DNA of 64,000 bases. Source: a virus. Below the pieces are notes generated by a model. It did not search any database, had not been told where the DNA came from, and was given only the letters and a program-made list of their open reading frames with translations. Below are positions 34,301 through 43,798 of this stretch, piece by piece (the stretch's first letter is position 1; the number at the start of each line of letters is the position of its first letter). The DNA is taken from the IMG/VR virus record IMGVR_UViG_3300008110_010000, positions 155,356-219,355 of that record. One strand, given 5' to 3'. Made by a program: the position numbers and the translations under genes.

Positions 34301-37160
34301 AAAGTCTTCTTCCAATTATTGTGCAGGTTCATTTTCTTTATCCTCTGTTCAAAACGCAGATCCTGCTAGCGAGGATTATTTCTTAAATTATTTTACTGTA
34401 GACGGGAAAGATTTCTACGATCTTGATAATGTTAGATTTAGTTCTGTTGAATCAAAACCAATAGAGCAAAGATATACATGGTTTACATATGATAATTCTT
34501 CAGGATTTTCCGAAACCCTCTACAGAGGGGTAAAAGTAAGAATCAAGGAAAGAACTGAAGCTTCTATCCAAACCAGAGAAACTAATTTGTTTAAAACTGG
34601 TGATCAGAAATTTAATGATTACAAATTCTCATGTATTTTAAGAGCTGTAGAGGATCCGGATCCTTATGGAGTAACCTCTCCAGTGACATTTCAAGTACAT
34701 CAGAACGAAGAATTTAAAACTGTCACATTCATAATTACCTTGATAGTATCTGATGTTAGATTTGTAGATCCTGAAAAGTTAAAAGATATTCTATATTTGG
34801 CATCAGGTCCAGCAGATGTATCTCAATCAAATTCAACTGGATCCTGGTATTTTAATCCTACTGGAATACACGGAGGTGCGGATTATTTTGGTCTATATTC
34901 TCTTTCTAATAAATTAAGACATAAGGTAACGGGAGGATCAGGAACTGATGAGTATTCTAGAATAACATCAAGTCCAGCTGGTCTGCTTAATTCAGATCTT
35001 TCCTATGTTAAGTTGAGTTCGGGATTGAATTTTTCCAGTCTTGCAACAATTGGAATTCAGTCAATAGTAAGTTCAACTACAGTGGACGGAACGGGTATAG
35101 CTGCAATAGCAACAAATCCAAATTATGATACAGATTTAAGGAATGAAGTTCAATTCTATTCCCCTACTACCCCAGTAAATTCTTTTTCACCAGGAAGCAG
35201 GCCTGCTAATTATCTTGACACGTTTACTCTTTTTTCTCCGAAATCCGGGGATCCTGGAGCTTATTGGTACAGAACCCCATGGATTACTGGTGCTGGAAAA
35301 AATTACGTAAACTTTAGCGAGATTAGCTATGTTGGGGGTTATTATTTTGATTTTTCTAATCTGGGATATACTCCCCCTAGTTTTACTTCTGTACCAGTTC
35401 CTGTCTCTTATAATATTTTTTCTGCGAGAGCAGTATATCAAGCAGGAGCAGGTCAAAGCTACTGGGATTCTGTTTTTGATAAGATAACGTTCCCTGAAAT
35501 CTATAAACTATTTTTGAATAATAGTCCATACATAAAATATACAAAATCTTATTGGAATACCACAACTCAAAGCACAGTGGTAACTTCAGATACCTTTGTT
35601 TTAGAATTCATAAAACCATCATCCTTCTTACAGACAAACAAATTAATTCCTGTGGAGGAAAATTATAAACCTGAATCTTTTTCCAATGTTAATGTTGGAT
35701 ATGATTTAGTTTCCGAAGATGATGTGACTGAATTTTTTAGATATGGCGGTGGATATACTCCGAAGTTTTTAGAAATAATACATTTTAAAAATACCAAGAA
35801 TGATTTCTTAGTTTCTGATAGAGATACACCAACTTCTCCTAGTTTACAAATAGATGTTTCTATTTCGGAAAAAATACCAGGATCCCCCTATTATGGTGTA
35901 GGATCTAGCTATGAAATATCAATCGATGGAAAAACCCGAAAAAAAATAAGATTAGTCAGGGGAAACACATATAACTTTGTTTTTACCAATTTTGTTAAAG
36001 ATAGTGTTCCCTCGTATTCAGGTTCTTCAACATATTCAGAAAATTCTGTGGTGGATTATCTGGGAAATCTTTATATCTCATTAGCAAATTCAAACACAGG
36101 AAACACCCCAACTTCTTCCCCACTTTGGTGGACATCTTATTCGGTTGTTGCAAGAAAGGATTTCGTTCTTTCCATTCTTAAAAATAGTGGGGAAAGCGCT
36201 GATGTATATTCGAAAGGATTTACATACTCGGGTGTAACTGGAGCAACTTTTATCGTTCCTCAAAATGCTCCCGATGAAATATATTATGAGTTAAAAGATG
36301 AAAGTTACTCTGGGGGATCCTCCTTAATTGCAGAAAGCTTAGAATATAAAAACGTAACATTTGGCTCCAATAAGGATAATTTTGGAAAAGTTAAAAATGT
36401 TAATTTCTATAAGTATGCAAAATCTAATCCCTTCCAAGTAGATCCGCAATCCGGATATAAAGCGGAATACCCGCTCATAGGAGAATCCCCTATAGGTATA
36501 AGAGACACGTTTATTTTTGAGAGCACGTGGGATCCTGGAAGATATAGAGAATACAGTACAGGAAATAGTTTTAGTTATATCCCAGGAACTAAAAATATGA
36601 TAGAACAGAAAAATTTCTTCGGTAGTAAGGTGATGAAAACACCAAACACCATAAGGGAAGATTTTCAACTAAAATATTCCTCTTCGATTTCTGATGTGTT
36701 TAGTGTTAACAAGGACCTTTATCCTAAGTATGAAATCCTTTGGGAAGAAACTGAAACCGAGATAAAGGCTCTTTTAATAGTTGAAAGAACCGCTATAAAG
36801 CATTTTCAAGAGGGGGGAATTGATAAAAAATTTAGTGAAATCTTGGTTCCTGAATTTGGTATCGGGGACGGAACTATCCTATCTGATGACATTGACGAAT
36901 ATTTAAAAAACAACGTTCTTCCCCAGTATGAAACTAAAGAGATAGTGGTTTATATTAAAAAGATTAGAAGAACTGAAGGAGTAGATTTGGATCCTATAAT
37001 TACAAATTTAAGCAATTATGAAAAGATATCTTCCGGATTTGTGAAGACAAATAACAATGATATTAAAAAACGTAGCCAGTTAGAATTTGAGTATAGGTTG
37101 CAGAAGGATCCAACATATGATTATTCTGTCGCCTTCTCTTTACTGGTCGGAAAGATATAA
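31362..37160 (+). CDS. Giant structural protein (1932 aa), baseplate/fibre
   Basis: The protein has no recognised named family. It is rich in Ser, Asn, Tyr and Phe and almost wholly beta-predicted. The N-terminus (KSSFGVLRSNPRISGNLKIS then SSGNLWFNSID) and the segment EEFSFLAPIRVQRDLPKYFV look like a virion attachment region. Residues about 1545-1592 resemble a CBM5/12-like module (STYSENSVVDYLGNLYISL, then NTPTSSPLWW), similar to one in the 16343-23872 giant. The C-terminus returns to charged helices. Its place before the collar-type fibre suggests it belongs to the host-recognition apparatus. Start: ATG at 31362 behind AACTATAA, no clear RBS. Confidence 0.5.
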   Translation: MATKKGKYKSSFGVLRSNPRISGNLKISVDSSGNLWFNSIDSNDEMSKNQYKGYRISPDGDFAQDVYNFFDEGKTPGDFVFGLKNEKSPKDTYTSTLSDQFDGFYHAGANPLISNLYEEEFSFLAPIRVQRDLPKYFVIFRITDPIDFSYLIPVTSLTVGKTYKVVEKYGLDKNSNSYLPYKIKSSGTEYSSGEIFVASSTGFDLVQGQGDVILLDSNYNIQFIGDEQDHFIENILPKSRIVATYSLQEDSKLGKYLSKIRSNINYTQSLIDVKFEKDSLTTYNGVSIKDGVFCKKGEYLNSVFSADAPIIETDELITDGFKRNGVISHSILNLEFLFNDPDADLYSINRYYGFYVDDIKTGTFRLSADLFFNNSASVNNFPEPKSPYQISDKMTSSYYQQNDNGLRLFVDPDSIWGYVPTSDDVHTNERLKSFYIKDKNRNFYSYKQIKNYSTDATNSDKWGTGTTQNDLLIISNKLVDLSVFSGPNSLKTKEYKGEISEETGRSYSVIKIDGQLLPNDAIVLYHPFGVNQIGNRRFDYFVASELTYVRGGWGPGSFTDEGGVYYFHPFGTKSQIAEAIAGVLNSVNYKSYRAFAIGNEVIIRTSGSDETNNNLFSLFSYRDYYNKLSFDRRGKIFFNDIDVNDLTTDLKFIGGSKYSNTRIKIKNEDAYKLSVDRSYIKTNFGLSKVKFIGKCVDYSDSELQYNTIKDYLTHSIVEIQDNTHTVLRGSLGTIITEELVDIETGVFSFYPTKDLDVDFWSSTYGKTPTEEYYRYIDVQPDGITPIYEGIDYAVANGSTVSYMGSTYGPTGSYIFRGGTASNYSLISGNNSGKANVVPLMYVKDLNQARFFGFNDPLPDLDRFPGFAGLQEIKYLDEASQISSKRDQMNFGKVDNEYDVLKENYLRSLVTRSRVTPYITKWVYEGGTDVRGNDYRLNSSSAFTPLNFSPGFFSPGRDPLYFTNEWYVLETPPISATSNLIKSSSNYCAGSFSLSSVQNADPASEDYFLNYFTVDGKDFYDLDNVRFSSVESKPIEQRYTWFTYDNSSGFSETLYRGVKVRIKERTEASIQTRETNLFKTGDQKFNDYKFSCILRAVEDPDPYGVTSPVTFQVHQNEEFKTVTFIITLIVSDVRFVDPEKLKDILYLASGPADVSQSNSTGSWYFNPTGIHGGADYFGLYSLSNKLRHKVTGGSGTDEYSRITSSPAGLLNSDLSYVKLSSGLNFSSLATIGIQSIVSSTTVDGTGIAAIATNPNYDTDLRNEVQFYSPTTPVNSFSPGSRPANYLDTFTLFSPKSGDPGAYWYRTPWITGAGKNYVNFSEISYVGGYYFDFSNLGYTPPSFTSVPVPVSYNIFSARAVYQAGAGQSYWDSVFDKITFPEIYKLFLNNSPYIKYTKSYWNTTTQSTVVTSDTFVLEFIKPSSFLQTNKLIPVEENYKPESFSNVNVGYDLVSEDDVTEFFRYGGGYTPKFLEIIHFKNTKNDFLVSDRDTPTSPSLQIDVSISEKIPGSPYYGVGSSYEISIDGKTRKKIRLVRGNTYNFVFTNFVKDSVPSYSGSSTYSENSVVDYLGNLYISLANSNTGNTPTSSPLWWTSYSVVARKDFVLSILKNSGESADVYSKGFTYSGVTGATFIVPQNAPDEIYYELKDESYSGGSSLIAESLEYKNVTFGSNKDNFGKVKNVNFYKYAKSNPFQVDPQSGYKAEYPLIGESPIGIRDTFIFESTWDPGRYREYSTGNSFSYIPGTKNMIEQKNFFGSKVMKTPNTIREDFQLKYSSSISDVFSVNKDLYPKYEILWEETETEIKALLIVERTAIKHFQEGGIDKKFSEILVPEFGIGDGTILSDDIDEYLKNNVLPQYETKEIVVYIKKIRRTEGVDLDPIITNLSNYEKISSGFVKTNNNDIKKRSQLEFEYRLQKDPTYDYSVAFSLLVGKI

Positions 37161-37172
37161 GGATATATAAAA
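37161..37172 (+). promoter_or_regulatory. Late-promoter-like GGATATATAAAA element
   Basis: GGATATATAAAA begins directly after the stop of the giant gene and ends 15 bases before the ATG at 37188. Confidence 0.6.
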
Positions 37173-37187
37173 TTAATTTAGATAGAA

Positions 37188-40100
37188 ATGCCACTTATTA
37201 ATATTTTAAATGTTCTTCCGGGAGACTCCCAAACAATCTTGATAGACAAGATTAATTACAATTTTGATCAAATCTTGACGGCTGGTGGAGGACCCCAGGG
37301 ACCTCAGGGAATAAGAGGCGCTACTGGAGCTATCGGACCTCAAGGTATACAAGGACCAACCGGACCCCAGGGACTAAGAGGAGCTAGATGGTATGTCCAA
37401 CAAACAGCACCAGCAATCGGGAATCTTTATAATACTCCTTGGGGAGAGCCTGAACTTGGAGACTATTGGCTTTCAGATAGTACAGATACAAATCCTTATG
37501 GGATCTATGTCTATGATGAAACTTCCCCGGGAAGTGGATCGTTAACTTGGCAATATTCTGGCGTATTTTTTTCTAACACGTCCGCATTTGTTCCTGTTGA
37601 TAATACGAATTTAACTGACGATAGAGTATTAATTCATGATACTAATTTTAGCCACAAATATGGATTATTATTAAGCGATAGAGGGGGGACAGGTGCAGAT
37701 CCTAGTTATCAATATACTGAACTTAATAAGTTTGGATTAAATGGCGAAAGAGCTAAACTTAAAATTGCAACGGATCCTAGTTCTAATATAGCTTCATTGA
37801 TATCTTTCGGAAGAGCTAATCAAGACGAAGCTAATAGAACAAGTGCAGGTTTTAGCCAGAGCAGAAATCCAAGATTTAGATGGAAAAATCCAGGAGCTGT
37901 TACAACTGATTATGATATTGAATTTTTTAGCCCCGGAGGCAGTGTGTCTTTTCTAGCTGCTTCAAATAGTTTTGACGTTCAAGCATCAAGAGTTAATATT
38001 ACAGGTGCTAACTGGATCAATGCTACAGGAGGATCTATAAGACTTAGAAGATCCTCAGGAAGCTTTGTTAACAGTGGAGTCGGTACATACTTTGCCGATG
38101 GGACGGAAATGAGGTATTCTCCAGATTATACCAACAGTGTCGGTAATTTTATAGTTGGTGATGCTATTACAACTCAAGGAAACAAAGGAATAATTCTTTC
38201 CAATTCAGGAGCTACTAACGGAAGAAATGTTATCTTCAAAAGTGGGAACACTGCAGTTGGTAGTGTTTTTGGTGGACTAATGGCGGAGAAGGCAGCGGAT
38301 AGCGTTGCTATTGCAGGAGTTTCATTTGCTCTTGACGGCTCTGCCTCAACCGAAACAAGAATCGATTTATCAGTAAGTAATACTTCAGGTAATAATGTTA
38401 CGAGACTCAGATTAGACAAAGATGGTAATTTACAATTTAGATTTGGGATTTTTACCGGATCTACGAGAGATGGATTAGTTTACATGCAGGATTCTGCATC
38501 AGGGGAATCTGGTGCTAATCTAACCATCAAATCTGGAGCTGGTACTGCAGCTCCTGGCGGAAATCTTTATCTATATGGTGGATTAGGAGCAGCAGGAAGC
38601 ACAGGGGGTAATGTAGTAATCCATCCCGGTCCAGTCCTATCTGGCGGTGGATCTAAAGGAGGAAATATTTATTTACATCCTAGTCAATCTAATAAGACTA
38701 ATGTTACTGGTGTTGCTATAGGAATTTCAGATAGTGTATCAGTAGACGCTGCTTTAGTTGTTGCTGACACTAACAATGGAATATCTGGTGGTGACATTCT
38801 TCAATTAAAAACGTATGCACAAAATGCAACAGGAGCTCACTTCTTTGGATTTGATAGTGATGGATATTTAACAAAAGGCCTTCCTTTCAATGAAACAACA
38901 ATTCCTCTTCAAACAAGTCCTAATAATTTAGATTACTATGAAGAGGGAGATTGGTCTGGAACATTGGCATTAAATCCAAGAGTAGCACAAACAGGATGGA
39001 ACTCAACCAAATATAAAATAGTTAAATCCAAATACACAAGGGTTGGTGATACAGTTGATATTGATTTTGTAATTAAGATTGATTCTCTTTCTACATCTAT
39101 ACCAGCACCAGCAACTGCTAGTAATGGCTATATGTACATAACAGGGTTTCCTTATTCTGCTGACTTCTCTAATGTTAGACTGGGAACATCTGTAACTGAC
39201 TTTCTGACACCAGCAATGCCGGTTGTTGGTTTAAAAGCAACAGGTTTTGCTGGTATCGGATCAACTCCAGCTGGTACTATAATGCCTTGGCCTTCTTTAG
39301 ATTTACCTAATGGATGGTTAGAATGTAATGGACAAGCGGTTTCTAGGTCTACTTATTCTTCTCTTTTTGGAGTTATTGGAACTACCTACGGATCTGGGGA
39401 TGGAACCACAACATTTAATTTACCAGATTTAGGTGGTAAGTTCATCAGAGGCCTTGGAGGAAATGCATCATCACTAGGAACAACACAGAATGATGAAATA
39501 AAATCACACACACACTCCTTAGAAACCAATCGAAGATTAGTTGGAACTGAAGATAGAGGAACCTCTTTATCAGGCAGTGGATCTGATGCTGTTTCTTCTA
39601 ACAATCAAGCAAACGTCTTTGCTAATGGTATAGCATCAACTGGAGGCACTGAAACCCGTCCTGTAAACATGGCGATGAACTATATAATTTACGCTGGTTC
39701 ATCCTCTGCTATACAGGAGTTAGGAGGAGCGTTTATCAGTGAAAGTTCTGATTCTAGACTTTATATTTATAGCAGTGGAGGAAACTTAGGAATTAATTCA
39801 ATCCCTGGGGGATCTACTTCTTATATACATGGAAGCTTCAGGTATTTTACTACAAGTTCAACTAAATATACTGCAGCTCCACCTCCTAGTCCAACACCTA
39901 CACCTACGCCGACTCCAACACCGACACCTACACCGACGCCAACACCGACGCCGACGCCGACACCGACACCTACACCGACGCCTGCTCCAACGCCTGCTCC
40001 TGTTTGTTTATTTAATAGCGGAACAACGACGATTAACCAGGCATCTCCTGGACCTGTTAATTCCTCTTGGATAATTAATTCTCCGGGTGCTTATTTACAA

Positions 40101-40322
40101 TTAACTGCGTTCGGTGGAAGTTCTTTTGCTGGTGAGGCTGATACTTTCCTACAGATTACTGGTATTACTGTTCCTGATCCTTCACCAAATATTATTAGTG
40201 CTTATTCTATTGGTGCAAATCCAGTTTCCCAAACAATTTGGTTGGATCCTGGAAATTACGTTGCTTCTCTATATGGTTCCTTCACTATTAGTAGTGGATC
40301 TGGAACAGTAAGTTGTGTTTAA
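37188..40322 (+). CDS. Short-tail-fibre-like protein with collagen and tail-collar domains
   Basis: A 1044-residue protein. The N-terminal anchor ([20 protein letters not shown]) is followed by a collagen-like GXX stretch (about residues 32-65; [13 protein letters not shown]). A long beta shaft leads to a phage tail-collar domain at about 700-830: [20 protein letters not shown], then [13 protein letters not shown] and the metal-site-like SHTHS. T4 gp12 and related fibres use such a collar domain, and HxH residues bind iron in gp12. After it comes a Pro-Thr linker (about 902-937) and a C-terminal Ig-like domain of about 105 residues that begins with [11 protein letters not shown]. It is most likely the receptor-binding fibre. 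Confidence 0.75.
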   Translation: MPLINILNVLPGDSQTILIDKINYNFDQILTAGGGPQGPQGIRGATGAIGPQGIQGPTGPQGLRGARWYVQQTAPAIGNLYNTPWGEPELGDYWLSDSTDTNPYGIYVYDETSPGSGSLTWQYSGVFFSNTSAFVPVDNTNLTDDRVLIHDTNFSHKYGLLLSDRGGTGADPSYQYTELNKFGLNGERAKLKIATDPSSNIASLISFGRANQDEANRTSAGFSQSRNPRFRWKNPGAVTTDYDIEFFSPGGSVSFLAASNSFDVQASRVNITGANWINATGGSIRLRRSSGSFVNSGVGTYFADGTEMRYSPDYTNSVGNFIVGDAITTQGNKGIILSNSGATNGRNVIFKSGNTAVGSVFGGLMAEKAADSVAIAGVSFALDGSASTETRIDLSVSNTSGNNVTRLRLDKDGNLQFRFGIFTGSTRDGLVYMQDSASGESGANLTIKSGAGTAAPGGNLYLYGGLGAAGSTGGNVVIHPGPVLSGGGSKGGNIYLHPSQSNKTNVTGVAIGISDSVSVDAALVVADTNNGISGGDILQLKTYAQNATGAHFFGFDSDGYLTKGLPFNETTIPLQTSPNNLDYYEEGDWSGTLALNPRVAQTGWNSTKYKIVKSKYTRVGDTVDIDFVIKIDSLSTSIPAPATASNGYMYITGFPYSADFSNVRLGTSVTDFLTPAMPVVGLKATGFAGIGSTPAGTIMPWPSLDLPNGWLECNGQAVSRSTYSSLFGVIGTTYGSGDGTTTFNLPDLGGKFIRGLGGNASSLGTTQNDEIKSHTHSLETNRRLVGTEDRGTSLSGSGSDAVSSNNQANVFANGIASTGGTETRPVNMAMNYIIYAGSSSAIQELGGAFISESSDSRLYIYSSGGNLGINSIPGGSTSYIHGSFRYFTTSSTKYTAAPPPSPTPTPTPTPTPTPTPTPTPTPTPTPTPTPTPAPTPAPVCLFNSGTTTINQASPGPVNSSWIINSPGAYLQLTAFGGSSFAGEADTFLQITGITVPDPSPNIISAYSIGANPVSQTIWLDPGNYVASLYGSFTISSGSGTVSCV
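39891..40000 (+). repeat. (Pro-Thr)n-coding microsatellite
   Basis: About 110 bases of near-perfect CCNACN hexamer repeats (CCAACACCTACACCTACGCC and so on, later CCTGCTCC) encode roughly 17 PT pairs followed by PAPTPAP. The region is locally GC-rich in an AT-rich genome and is a likely site of length variation by slippage. Confidence 0.9.
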
Positions 40323-40339
40323 TTTAAACTATCGAGAAT

Positions 40340-40621
40340 ATGAAGATGTCTTTTAAGGAGATTGAAAAAATAAAATCTATAATGACTAATTATAGGGAGA
40401 TTCATGATGAGCTTTCCTCATACGAAAAAGAATTGGACAGAATGAGCGAGAACGAATCTGAAAAAAATGAAAATAGGATCATCCATTTAGGAAATAAGAT
40501 AAAATCGTGTATTAAATCCTTAAACATCCAAAGGACAGATGAAAAAAGTATGTATGTTGAGCTAGAAAAAAAATACGGGCCTGGACAAATAGACGTTAAA
40601 ACGTTCGAATATAAAAGATAG
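40340..40621 (+). CDS. Small coiled-coil protein
   Basis: A 93-residue, highly charged, mostly helical protein (EIEKIKSIMTNYREIHDELS and following) without recognised domain. A second in-frame ATG lies two codons in. It ends two bases before the next gene, a membrane-anchored coiled-coil protein, so the two may act together. Confidence 0.6.
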   Translation: MKMSFKEIEKIKSIMTNYREIHDELSSYEKELDRMSENESEKNENRIIHLGNKIKSCIKSLNIQRTDEKSMYVELEKKYGPGQIDVKTFEYKR

Positions 40622-40623
40622 CT

Positions 40624-41391
40624 ATGAAAAAAATAAAAGAAGAAGTACAACAAGAGATTGAAAAAAAGGTCGAATCTGTACAAAATTTTAAAAATAATAA
40701 TAAGAAACTACTAATAGGAGCAGGATTACTAATATTAGCATTCCTGATATATGGTACATTTAGTAACGATTATCACAAAAAAGAAATTAAAGCTTTAGAA
40801 AGTGAGATCAGCGAAGTTCAAGAAAAATTTGAAGCAGCAGTAGAGGAGAAAGAAAGGCTCAGAGATTCTTCTGAAGTTTATGAGAATCTGGCTGAGCAAG
40901 CAGGAGAAGAGGCTGACAAATTTAGAGCAAAGGCCGCAAAAGAAAAGAAAGACAAGGAAGCAGCTTTAGCAGCTTTACAAAATCTACCAAAGGATGTAAT
41001 TGACACATTTTTCATAAAAAGATATGCAGAAGTTCCTAAATCCGATGTAGGACTAGAACTAGATAAAAATGTCGGTAATGCGATAGTTATAGAGCTAGTC
41101 GAAAAGGATCACTTAGTTGGAGAATTAAAGACAGCAGGAGACCTAACTAATTCTCTAACAACTCAAGTTAATACGTTACAAACCTCTTTAAATTTTTCCA
41201 AATCTGCTCTTGTGAGTGCTGATTCAGCAATTATAGCAAGATCTAAGCAATTTGAATTACAGCAGCAGGTATCAGATCTACTTAAGCAGGATCTAAAAAC
41301 TGCCAAGAAAAAAGCATTCTGGAACAAGATCAAGGGAACTGCTGTTGGCGTGGTAATTGGATTAACAGTCGGTTTGATTGCAGTTAAATAA
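40624..41391 (+). CDS. Membrane-anchored coiled-coil protein (Rz/spanin-like candidate)
   Basis: A 255-residue protein. Residues about 30-49 form one transmembrane helix (LLIGAGLLILAFLIYGTF) after a Lys-rich N-terminus, then a long coiled coil (about 55-130) runs into a middle domain (PKDVIDTFFIKRY) and further helix. The last 18 residues (GTAVGVVIGLTVGLIAVK) are hydrophobic and Gly-rich, like a second membrane segment. N-in topology with a periplasmic coiled coil is the plan of Rz-type inner-membrane spanins, but Bacteroidota phage lysis genes are poorly known and no o-spanin is evident. No holin or endolysin neighbours were seen. The lysis role is therefore tentative. Confidence 0.5.
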   Translation: MKKIKEEVQQEIEKKVESVQNFKNNNKKLLIGAGLLILAFLIYGTFSNDYHKKEIKALESEISEVQEKFEAAVEEKERLRDSSEVYENLAEQAGEEADKFRAKAAKEKKDKEAALAALQNLPKDVIDTFFIKRYAEVPKSDVGLELDKNVGNAIVIELVEKDHLVGELKTAGDLTNSLTTQVNTLQTSLNFSKSALVSADSAIIARSKQFELQQQVSDLLKQDLKTAKKKAFWNKIKGTAVGVVIGLTVGLIAVK

Positions 41392-41450
41392 TGGGGGATA
41401 TAAAAATCTCCGGAAGGCGTGATGTGATATTATCACTCTGTAATAAACTT

Positions 41451-41461
41451 GATATATAAGA
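41451..41461 (+). promoter_or_regulatory. Late-promoter-like GATATATAAGA element
   Basis: GATATATAAGA ends only 5 bases before the ATG at 41466, within a 74-base gap. The gap also has two short dyads: GGGGATATAAAAATCTCC (41394-41411) and GTGATATTATCAC (41424-41436). The second could be an operator. Confidence 0.5.
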
Positions 41462-41465
41462 GGAT

Positions 41466-43781
41466 ATGTCAAGTTTTAACTATACTAGCAAATTTTTTAG
41501 TCTATCTCCATATTTACTTATGGAGTATAGATATGGTGTTCAGCCAAATCCCGAATACCATCAGGTTATTTTTGGGCCCTCTGTAGTTGGCTTTGAAAAA
41601 ATGGTAAACGGATATTTTAATAATGCCGTACAGATAACAAACAGAAACGAGGACACACAAACAACTGGTAATGTTAGGGACAGAAGTTCTGTACAAATAT
41701 CACAAAACACGTTTGTTAAGCTTGACATTGATCGATTAGTACAGTATTTAGACTATGATGATAAATTAACGGATCCTGCGAATCTTCCAGTTACGTTTGA
41801 TACCAATTTAAATGTTTATTACGATACTATCAGATACCACTTTTTAAGTGGATTTGATTTCGGTTTAAGTGATGGAGTAATCATGCAAGTCCAGTTCCAG
41901 GAAAGAAATGGTAAAAAGTGCACAGTATCGCAGGTAACTTATGAAACTGGAGATTTAGACATAACAACACCCAATCCGAATCCCATATACTTTAATGCAG
42001 GAATTTATGATAATTATGTAGAGGTTAAAATACCTTCTTATTCAAGTATAACATATGAGTATGACACTCAAGCTGGATCTGGATTAGAAAGTGGAACAGT
42101 AGCAGCAAAGATCAGCTCAGACGGTAAGGGATTTATTAGAAATCAGCCTTTCACCGTTAGTCTTTATGAAATAGAGAATACGCAAGAATTAAATGGCTTC
42201 TATTATTTCTATACAGCTTTAAATAGTATTGCAACAGTTACTCCTTTTGATGAATACGGTGATTTAGCTGCTAATGTTGTTGAAGATAACGACTTTGATT
42301 ATTTTAAATATTATCCAACTTGGAAAGAAAACTTCATTGAGGATTTTATTTATACCGAAAGTTCTCTAGGTAATATTTATTACATCATACATGATTTAGA
42401 AGTAAAAGAGCAGGTAGGACAAAGACAAATATCAACACAAAAATTACAGCTTCTTCAGGATAAAGATTTTAATTCACCTTATATCTATAGGCCTGTAATT
42501 GTAAATCCTAAAGCAACCAGCTTTAGTATTATTTACACTATGAGATTGGTGAACAAGTTCAGTAATGTTTCTATCATGAGGATAGCATCGGTTACAAGCA
42601 CTGAAGTTGATAAGTATGGACCTTCAATAAAGAAAATAAATCTTTTACATCAGCCTTATCCTCAAAAAGTTTATAACAAAGTAACAGAGCCTGTTGTATC
42701 TAAAGCATATACATTAAATGTAAATCCAATTGAAAGGGTAATTACGAAATATGTTCCTGCTTTCTTTGAAAGAGAATCTGTAAACATTTCTCAAGAGGAT
42801 TTGACAATTGATAATTTAGGAGGATTAACACAATCAACAACTACTGATGCAACTATTGCATATGGACAGGGAAAATCCAAAATAGTTGTTAACCCTTATG
42901 ATAATTATTATAAGTTTAGAATATTCATCAAAAATGAAGGAAAAGAAAATACTGTTTTAGATCTTGGATCTAATTCTGATTTTTATCTTGTTTTTGAAGG
43001 AGGCGATAATAAAACTGTTAAAATATCAAGTATGACTGACAGTACTTTCCAAAATCCAAGCAAGGGAGAATTAGTTTTTAAACTTGTAGAATCTGAATCT
43101 AAAAAAATATCTGCATTTAGTTCACGCGATTTTCATATAGTTTCTAAAACAAACAATGGAATAGAAACATCTGTTTATCACGGAACTTGGATATTACCTT
43201 CTGAGAGAGATCAAAAACCAGTTGCAACCACAACCGCTACTCCTGCACCTGCACCTGCAGTTGTTGAAATAGCTCCTTCCGTTATAACGCAAGAACCGGT
43301 AGTCGATATAATTCCTCAACAGCCTAAAGATTACTTTGATATAGAAAAAGATCAGGTTGTTTTAAATGTTGAGCCCGTAGTTAAACCAATATTAACAGTC
43401 GAAGAACCCGTTATTAAACCTAAACAACCAATCAGATATAACATCGACACTCTATCCAATTTAATCAGTATGGACGAAACAGCGGGTAAGAGTGTTCAGG
43501 AAATTGCTGATTATTATACAATACCAGGAAGACCTGGGAATGATCTGTTTGAGGGAATGAATAATAAATTCTTCTTAAATGCAGTCAGATTAGTTCATCC
43601 AGATTCTAATGGAATCAGAAGCTCAATGTTTAACCAATACTCTTCTTATCTTGGAGAAATTTACGAGCCTTATGAATCTGTTAGATATCCAGTTGGCGGG
43701 GGAGGAGGAAGTAGATTTATTGATTATGATCAGATGGGTTTAAAACCTAGTAATGATATGGGACAACAGTTCTATTTATAA
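41466..43781 (+). CDS. Structural protein with Pro-rich linker and small C-terminal domain (771 aa)
   Basis: The N-terminal 570 residues are beta-rich and resemble phage baseplate or fibre proteins. The start (KFFSLSPYLLMEYRYGVQ) and the segment KIVVNPYDNYYKFRIFIK match a module seen in the 25637-27820 gene. Residues about 582-660 are a Pro/Val/Ala linker (TATPAPAPAVVEIAP and on). The last 110 residues form a small domain with DYYTIPGRPGND and NAVRLVHPDSN, whose HPD and layout recall a J-domain, though this is weak. The stop lies 17 bases before a tail-tube-like gene, so the protein is likely part of the virion. Confidence 0.5.
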   Translation: MSSFNYTSKFFSLSPYLLMEYRYGVQPNPEYHQVIFGPSVVGFEKMVNGYFNNAVQITNRNEDTQTTGNVRDRSSVQISQNTFVKLDIDRLVQYLDYDDKLTDPANLPVTFDTNLNVYYDTIRYHFLSGFDFGLSDGVIMQVQFQERNGKKCTVSQVTYETGDLDITTPNPNPIYFNAGIYDNYVEVKIPSYSSITYEYDTQAGSGLESGTVAAKISSDGKGFIRNQPFTVSLYEIENTQELNGFYYFYTALNSIATVTPFDEYGDLAANVVEDNDFDYFKYYPTWKENFIEDFIYTESSLGNIYYIIHDLEVKEQVGQRQISTQKLQLLQDKDFNSPYIYRPVIVNPKATSFSIIYTMRLVNKFSNVSIMRIASVTSTEVDKYGPSIKKINLLHQPYPQKVYNKVTEPVVSKAYTLNVNPIERVITKYVPAFFERESVNISQEDLTIDNLGGLTQSTTTDATIAYGQGKSKIVVNPYDNYYKFRIFIKNEGKENTVLDLGSNSDFYLVFEGGDNKTVKISSMTDSTFQNPSKGELVFKLVESESKKISAFSSRDFHIVSKTNNGIETSVYHGTWILPSERDQKPVATTTATPAPAPAVVEIAPSVITQEPVVDIIPQQPKDYFDIEKDQVVLNVEPVVKPILTVEEPVIKPKQPIRYNIDTLSNLISMDETAGKSVQEIADYYTIPGRPGNDLFEGMNNKFFLNAVRLVHPDSNGIRSSMFNQYSSYLGEIYEPYESVRYPVGGGGGSRFIDYDQMGLKPSNDMGQQFYL

Positions 43782-43798
43782 ATTTTGTTTGAAAACTT

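Noticed and set aside
39829-40074. Plus-strand frame with many His/Arg/Leu
   Set aside because: Out-of-frame reading of the Pro-Thr repeat within the fibre gene.
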